The notes under the pieces: model-generated
Told to the model about the DNA's origin: nothing
Seen by the model: only the letters and a program-made list of their open reading frames with translations
Databases searched by the model: none
Part shown: positions 22,302 to 26,696 of the stretch, piece by piece
Numbering within the stretch: the stretch's first letter is position 1
Layout of the letters: every line of letters begins with the position of its first letter
DNA from: an uncultured Pseudomonadota bacterium
GTDB lineage: Bacteria; Pseudomonadota; Gammaproteobacteria; Burkholderiales; SG8-39
NCBI GenBank assembly: GCA_903909415.1
Contig: CAIVVS010000186.1
Span: 1 to 26,696 of the forward strand
DNA length: 26,696 bases
Direction: 5' to 3'
Made by a program: the position numbers and the translations under genes

Positions 22302-23378
22302 TTGCAGTTCGCTGATCTATTCAAGCCGAAGGCACCGCCGCTGATCGGCATGGACATTAGTTCGTCATCCATCAAGATGGTCGAACTGGTCGATGCCGGC
22401 AAGGGGGCCGTGCGCGTCGAACACTACTGCATCGAGCCTCTGGCCAAGGATGCGGTCGTGGACGGCAACGTTGCCAACCTCGAGGCGGTCACGGACGCCG
22501 TCCAGCGGGCATGGAAAAGGCTGGGCACCCGGACCAAGAACGTCGCCCTGGCCCTCCCGGCGGCCGCCGTGATCACCAAGAAGATCGTGGTGGCGGCGGG
22601 CCTGCGTGAGCAGGAGCTGGAACTCCAGGTCGAGACCGAGGCGAACCAGTACATCCCGTTCGCGCTGGAGGAGGTCAACCTGGACTTCCAGGTGGTCGGT
22701 CCGGCGCCGTCCTCCCCGGAGGAGGTCGAGGTGCTGATCGCTGCCAGCCGCAAGGAGAAGGTCGAGGACCGGGTCGCCGTGGCCGAGGCCGCCGGCCTGA
22801 AGGCCCTGGTGATGGACGTGGACTCCTACGCCGTCCAGACCTCCTTCGACCTGATCAAGAAGCAGTTCCAGGATGACGGCAAGGACCAGAACGTCGCGCT
22901 GGTGGACATCGGCGCGAACGTCACCAACATCACGGTGCTGCGCAACGACCAGGTGGTCTACACGCGGGAACAGGCCTTTGGCGGCGCCCAGCTGACCCAG
23001 GACATCATGCGCCAGTACGGCATGAGCCTGGAGGAGGCCGAGCAGATGAAACGCGCCGGCGGGCTGCCCGAGAACTACGAGGCCGAAGTCCTCAGGCCGT
23101 TCATGGAAAGCGCCGCGCTCGAAATCCAGCGCGCGATGCAGTTCTTCTTCACGTCCACGCCGTACAACTCCGTGGACCACATCCTGCTTACCGGTGGTTC
23201 GGCGGTGATACCGGGGCTGGACGAGATCGTGTCCACCCGCACCCAGGTGAACACGGTGATCGCCAACCCGTTCTCCAGCATGGCGATCTCCCCGCGCATC
23301 CAGCTGAAGCGGCTCGTGACCGACGCGCCGTCGCTGATGGTGGCCTGCGGGCTGGCGCTCAGGAGGTTCGACGCATGA
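22302..23378 (+). CDS. pilM: Type IV pilus inner-membrane platform protein PilM
   Basis: A 358-residue cytoplasmic, actin-like (FtsA/ParM-fold) ATP-binding protein that binds the N-terminal tail of PilN and couples the pilus motors to the envelope alignment complex. Visible landmarks: PPLIGMDISSSSIKMVEL (phosphate-1 region), VALVDIGANVTNITVL (phosphate-2), and HILLTGGSAVIPGLDEIV (adenosine region). The start is TTG 22302, supported by AAGGGGAA six to seven bases upstream; the next in-frame ATG (22350) would remove the conserved N-terminus. The stop overlaps the pilN start as ATGA. Confidence 0.97.
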   Translation: MQFADLFKPKAPPLIGMDISSSSIKMVELVDAGKGAVRVEHYCIEPLAKDAVVDGNVANLEAVTDAVQRAWKRLGTRTKNVALALPAAAVITKKIVVAAGLREQELELQVETEANQYIPFALEEVNLDFQVVGPAPSSPEEVEVLIAASRKEKVEDRVAVAEAAGLKALVMDVDSYAVQTSFDLIKKQFQDDGKDQNVALVDIGANVTNITVLRNDQVVYTREQAFGGAQLTQDIMRQYGMSLEEAEQMKRAGGLPENYEAEVLRPFMESAALEIQRAMQFFFTSTPYNSVDHILLTGGSAVIPGLDEIVSTRTQVNTVIANPFSSMAISPRIQLKRLVTDAPSLMVACGLALRRFDA

Positions 23379-23989
23379 GCGTTCGCGTAAACCTGCTGCC
23401 ACACCGCGCCGAGCGGCGCAATGCGCAGCGCAAGCACCTCGCGATCCTGGCGGGCATGGTGGCCGCTCTGGGCATTGCCATCGCCGTGCTCGTCCACGGC
23501 GTGATCGCAGCGCAGATCGCCTTCCAGACCGAGCGCAATGATTTCCTGAAGAAGGAAAACGCCCGCCTGGACAAGGAGATCGACGAGATCAAGGGGCTGC
23601 GCGAGCAGATCGCCGCGCTGCTCGCCAGGAAACAGGTCATCGAGCGGTTGCAGACCGACCGTTCGCAGTCCGTCTACCTGCTCGAGCAGATGGTCAAGCA
23701 GATGCCCGACGGCGTGTACCTGAAGACGATGCGCCAGGCCGGGCTGCGCGTGAACCTGCAGGGCTACGCCCAGTCGAACGCGCGGGTGTCCACGCTGATG
23801 CGAAACCTCAGTGCCTCGCCGTTCCTGCAGAACCCGGAACTCATCGAGATCAAGTCCGCGCAGGTCGGCTCCAAGCGCGTGTCCGAGTTCAACATGAACG
23901 TCAGCCTGAAGCCGCCGCAATCCGACGACAAGGGCGGGGACAAGGGCGGCAAGGGTGCCGCCGCACCGGCCGCCGCGAAGAAGGGCTAG
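23375..23989 (+). CDS. pilN: Type IV pilus assembly protein PilN
   Basis: A 204-residue bitopic inner-membrane protein of the PilMNOP alignment subcomplex. Its short cytoplasmic tail has the PilM-binding INLLP-like motif, here VNLLPHR (5-11), followed by one membrane helix (about 24-46), a coiled-coil (about 55-90; NARLDKEIDEIKGLREQI), and a ferredoxin-like periplasmic domain that dimerises with PilO. It ends in a Lys/Gly/Ala-rich tail (about 184-204) of low complexity. Overlaps pilM by 4 bases and precedes pilO by 4 bases. Confidence 0.96.
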   Translation: MSVRVNLLPHRAERRNAQRKHLAILAGMVAALGIAIAVLVHGVIAAQIAFQTERNDFLKKENARLDKEIDEIKGLREQIAALLARKQVIERLQTDRSQSVYLLEQMVKQMPDGVYLKTMRQAGLRVNLQGYAQSNARVSTLMRNLSASPFLQNPELIEIKSAQVGSKRVSEFNMNVSLKPPQSDDKGGDKGGKGAAAPAAAKKG

Positions 23990-23993
23990 CCAG

Positions 23994-24635
23994 ATGAACT
24001 CCCTGCTAGAGCAATTCCGCAACCTCAACTTCAAGGACCCGGGCACCTGGCCGGTCCTCCCGAAGCTCATCCTCCTGTCCGGACTGCTGATTGCCATCCT
24101 TGTGGGCGCATTCGTGGGCGACTGGCAGGGACAGCTCGACGAGGTCGAGGCCGGGCGCAACCAGGAAACGCAGCTGAAGGACGATTACGTCAAGAAGAAG
24201 CAGACCGCGATCAGCCTGGACCTCTATCGGCAACAGCTGCGCGAGATCGACAGCTCCTTCGGCGCATTGCTCAAGCAGCTGCCCAACCGTTCCCAGATGG
24301 ACGCGCTGCTGGTCGACATCAACCAGGCCGGCCTGGGGCGCGGCCTGAACTTCGACCTGTTCAAGCCGGCGGCAGCCGAAACCACGCGCGATTTCTATGC
24401 CGAGCTGCCCATCCAGCTGAAGATCACCGGCGGATACCACGACATGGGCCAGTTCGCCAGTGACATCGGATCGCTGTCCCGGATCGTGACGCTGAACGAC
24501 CTGGACGTGCGCGTCGACGGCAAGGGCAACCTGAGCCTGGATGCGGTCGCCAAGACGTTCCGCTACCTGGACGACACCGAGGTGGCGGACCAGCGCAGGG
24601 CCGCCGCCAAGGCCGGCAAGGCGGCGAAGAAATGA
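23994..24635 (+). CDS. pilO: Type IV pilus assembly protein PilO
   Basis: A 213-residue inner-membrane partner of PilN. A short N-terminal tail (FRNLNFKDPGTWPVLPK) leads into one membrane helix (about 24-42), then a coiled coil with the QRDDYVKKK-like segment (ETQLKDDYVKKKQTA) and the periplasmic ferredoxin-like fold (LLVDINQAGLGRGLNF through IKITGGYHDMGQFASDI-like residues). A basic Ala/Lys tail ends the protein. ATG 23994 is used; the frame stays open back to 23955 inside pilN, but that would add non-family residues. Overlaps pilP by ATGA. Confidence 0.96.
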   Translation: MNSLLEQFRNLNFKDPGTWPVLPKLILLSGLLIAILVGAFVGDWQGQLDEVEAGRNQETQLKDDYVKKKQTAISLDLYRQQLREIDSSFGALLKQLPNRSQMDALLVDINQAGLGRGLNFDLFKPAAAETTRDFYAELPIQLKITGGYHDMGQFASDIGSLSRIVTLNDLDVRVDGKGNLSLDAVAKTFRYLDDTEVADQRRAAAKAGKAAKK

Positions 24636-25165
24636 ACCGCGCGCTGATCATGGTCGCAACGCTCTCGACGCTGGCGCTGGCCGGCTGCAGCGGGGACGAG
24701 CACAGCGACCTCAAGGAAGAACTCAATCGCATGACCAAGGACCTGCGGGCGAAGATCGACCCGCTTCCGGTGGTCAAGCCGTACGAACCCGTGCCCTACA
24801 CCGCCTTCGACATGGCCGACCCGTTCGGGCCGGCCAAGATTGAGCTGGTGACCAAGAATTCCGGCGGCGGCGGCGGGCCCAAGCCCGACCTCAGCCGGCC
24901 GAAGGAACCCCTGGAATCCTTCCCCCTCGAGTCCCTGAAGATGGTGGGCGTCTGGAAGAAGGGCAAGGATTCGTTCGCGCTGGTGCGCGCCGACGCCACC
25001 GTGTACCCGGTCAAGGTGGGCAACTACCTCGGCCAGAATTTCGGCTTGGTCACGGGCGTGGGCGAACAGCAAATCGAACTGCGCGAACTTGTGCAGGATT
25101 CGGGTGGGGACTGGACTGAACGCAAGACCACGCTCCTTCTGCAGGAATCGGAGGCAAGAAAATGA
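24632..25165 (+). CDS. pilP: Type IV pilus lipoprotein PilP
   Basis: A 177-residue lipoprotein that bridges PilN/PilO to the secretin PilQ. The signal peptide ends LALAGC, with lipidated Cys19. A helical and extended region (about 25-95; PYEPVPYTAFDMADPFGP is the PilNO-binding stretch in known homologues) precedes the beta-sandwich domain (about 95-175; ESLKMVGVWKKGKDSFALV and VYPVKVGNYLGQNFG) that contacts the PilQ N0 domain. A glycine run sits at about 77-81. Start and stop overlap neighbours by 4 bases. Confidence 0.96.
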   Translation: MNRALIMVATLSTLALAGCSGDEHSDLKEELNRMTKDLRAKIDPLPVVKPYEPVPYTAFDMADPFGPAKIELVTKNSGGGGGPKPDLSRPKEPLESFPLESLKMVGVWKKGKDSFALVRADATVYPVKVGNYLGQNFGLVTGVGEQQIELRELVQDSGGDWTERKTTLLLQESEARK

Positions 25166-26696
25166 GCTCGCTCAAACGGATGTTGGTAAAGGCAGCGTGC
25201 CTGCTGGCGGCTGTGGCGCTCGCGCCCTCGGCGCTCGCGCAGAACGTCATCGAGAACTTCAACGTGGCGCAGCAGGGGGCCCAGACCATCCTGCGCATCA
25301 CCATGAAGGAGCAGCTGGCGAACGCCCCGGCGAGCTTCGCCGTGGCCAGCCCGGCGCGCATCGCGCTCGACTTCTCCGGCACCTCCAACGGCCTCGGCCG
25401 CAACGCCCAGGACGTCAACCAGGGCGAGCTTCGCTCCCTGAACGTGGTCCAGGCCGGCGAGCGCACGCGCATGGTGCTCAACCTGCGCAACCAGGTGACC
25501 TACGACAGCCGCATCGACGGCAAGACCCTCGTGGTCACGCTGACCCCGCTGGCGGCGTCCGCCCAGCCCGCGGTGCCGACCGCGTCGCGCTTCGCCGAAG
25601 GCCGCAACGATGTGCGCCACGCGCTGCGCAATGTCGACTTCCGCCGCGGCCGCAACGGCGAGGGCCGCATCGTGATCGACCTGTCCGACGCCTCCACCGG
25701 CATCGACATCCGCCAGCAGGGCCAGTCGCTGGTGGTCGAATTCCTCAAGTCCTCCCTGCCCGAAGCCCTGCGCAAGCGCATGGACGTGGTGGATTTCGCC
25801 ACCCCGGTGCAGACCGTCAGCCTGTTCCCGCAGGGTGACAACGTGCGCATGGTGATCGAGCCCAAGGGCCTGTGGGAACACAACGCCTACCAGACCGACA
25901 GCCAGTTCGTGGTCGAGGTCAAGCCGGTCCAGTACGACCCCAACAAGCTGGTCCAGGGCACGCGCGGCGGCTATGCCGGCGAGAAGCTGTCTCTGAACTT
26001 CCAGGCGGTGGACGTGCGCTCGGTGCTGAACGTGATCGCCGACTTCACCGACTTGAACATCATCACCAGCGACTCGGTGCAGGGCAGCCTGACCCTGCGG
26101 CTGAAGGACGTGCCGTGGGACCAGGCGCTGGACATCATCCTGCAGACGCGCGGCCTGGACATGCGCAAGAACGGCAACGTGCTGTGGATCGCGCCGCGCG
26201 ACGAACTGGCCACGAAGGAGAAGCTCGCCCTCGAGACCGCGCAGCAGATCACCGAGCTCGAGCCGGTGCGCACCGAGAACTTCCAGCTCAACTACGCCAA
26301 GGCGGAAGCGTTCTCGAAGATCCTGACCGATGACAAGCAGCGCATCCTGTCCAAGCGCGGCAGCGCGGTCTGGGACGCCAGGACCAACCAGCTGTTCATC
26401 CAGGACGTGCCCTCCAAGCTGGAGGAAGTGCGCCGGCTGGTCTCCAAGGTCGACGTCCCGGTGCGCCAGGTGCTGATCGAGGCGAGGATCGTCGAGGCAA
26501 ACGACAACTTCAGCAAGAACCTGGGCGTGCGCCTGGGCTTCAACGACCGTTCCGCGGCGGCAGGACAGGCAACCCGAATCGCGCCCGGCATCACGGGCGC
26601 CGGCATGAACAGGGTGTCCATCGCGGGCAACATCACCGGTACCGGTGTGCGCCTCGGCCAGACGCCGGATCCGGGCACGGGCTACTTCCCCGACTC
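25162..26696 (+). CDS. pilQ: Type IV pilus secretin PilQ (5' part; runs off the window)
   Basis: The frame is open from ATG 25162, overlapping the pilP stop as ATGA, to the window end, giving 511 codons. PilQ forms the outer-membrane gate for the pilus. A signal peptide (1-26, ending PSALA) is followed by two AMIN peptidoglycan-binding domains (about 30-130 and 150-260), a secretin/TonB short N-terminal N0-type domain (about 273-335; LSLNFQAVDVRSVLNVIADF), a Secretin_N (N1) domain (about 374-440), and the start of the secretin core (VPVRQVLIEARIVEANDNFS). The beta-barrel C-terminal part lies outside. No frameshift is seen. Confidence 0.97.
   Translation, partial: MSSLKRMLVKAACLLAAVALAPSALAQNVIENFNVAQQGAQTILRITMKEQLANAPASFAVASPARIALDFSGTSNGLGRNAQDVNQGELRSLNVVQAGERTRMVLNLRNQVTYDSRIDGKTLVVTLTPLAASAQPAVPTASRFAEGRNDVRHALRNVDFRRGRNGEGRIVIDLSDASTGIDIRQQGQSLVVEFLKSSLPEALRKRMDVVDFATPVQTVSLFPQGDNVRMVIEPKGLWEHNAYQTDSQFVVEVKPVQYDPNKLVQGTRGGYAGEKLSLNFQAVDVRSVLNVIADFTDLNIITSDSVQGSLTLRLKDVPWDQALDIILQTRGLDMRKNGNVLWIAPRDELATKEKLALETAQQITELEPVRTENFQLNYAKAEAFSKILTDDKQRILSKRGSAVWDARTNQLFIQDVPSKLEEVRRLVSKVDVPVRQVLIEARIVEANDNFSKNLGVRLGFNDRSAAAGQATRIAPGITGAGMNRVSIAGNITGTGVRLGQTPDPGTGYFPD

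Overview
The window is GC-rich, densely coded chromosomal DNA, most probably from a betaproteobacterium. Grounds: a System II (ResB/CcsB) cytochrome c maturation pair beside a diheme cytochrome c4, a metal-variant HemB, a yihA-hemB neighbourhood with a structured RNA antisense to the hemB side (resembling the betaproteobacterial anti-hemB / toxic small RNA family), and the lptM-lysA / cyaY / PBP1A / pilMNOPQ order common in that class. I cannot assign an order or genus. I saw no insertion sequence, prophage, CRISPR array, tRNA or rRNA.

Layout. 1-2758 (+): 3' end of an NAD-dependent epimerase gene, cutA, and dsbD, tightly packed. 2799-5969 (-): an M20 amidohydrolase, hemB (15 bp apart) and, across a 300-bp gap, the ribosome-assembly GTPase yihA. 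The gap holds a + strand RNA with four consecutive stem-loops ending in an intrinsic terminator. 6153-10370 (+): cytochrome c4, a clear terminator, then resB-ccsB for haem attachment to c-type cytochromes. 10434-13446 (+): ECF sigma factor, membrane anti-sigma factor, msrP and msrQ, a probable envelope oxidative-stress module that repairs methionine sulfoxide in periplasmic proteins. 13447-17822 (-): an RND pump and its membrane-fusion subunit. 17941-19356 (-): lysA and the 42-residue lipoprotein gene lptM. 19408-19737 (+): cyaY. 19755-22061 (-): PBP1A. 22302-26696 (+): pilM-N-O-P-Q, the alignment complex and secretin of the type IVa pilus; pilQ runs off the window end.

Most genes concern the envelope and redox/haem biology: DsbD sends electrons to periplasmic thiols, HemB makes the haem precursor porphobilinogen, ResB/CcsB attach haem, cytochrome c4 carries electrons, MsrPQ repairs oxidised envelope proteins, LptM/PBP1A/PilQ build the envelope.

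The genes themselves are recognisable families. The parts most worth a second look are non-coding or regulatory: the anti-hemB-like RNA with an ECF-type promoter-like sequence in front; the ECF sigma / cysteine-free anti-sigma / msrPQ linkage; and convergent gene ends built as near-perfect hairpins that include or abut the stop codons (cyaY/mrcA, msrQ/RND). I did not find convincing evidence of a wholly new multi-gene system.
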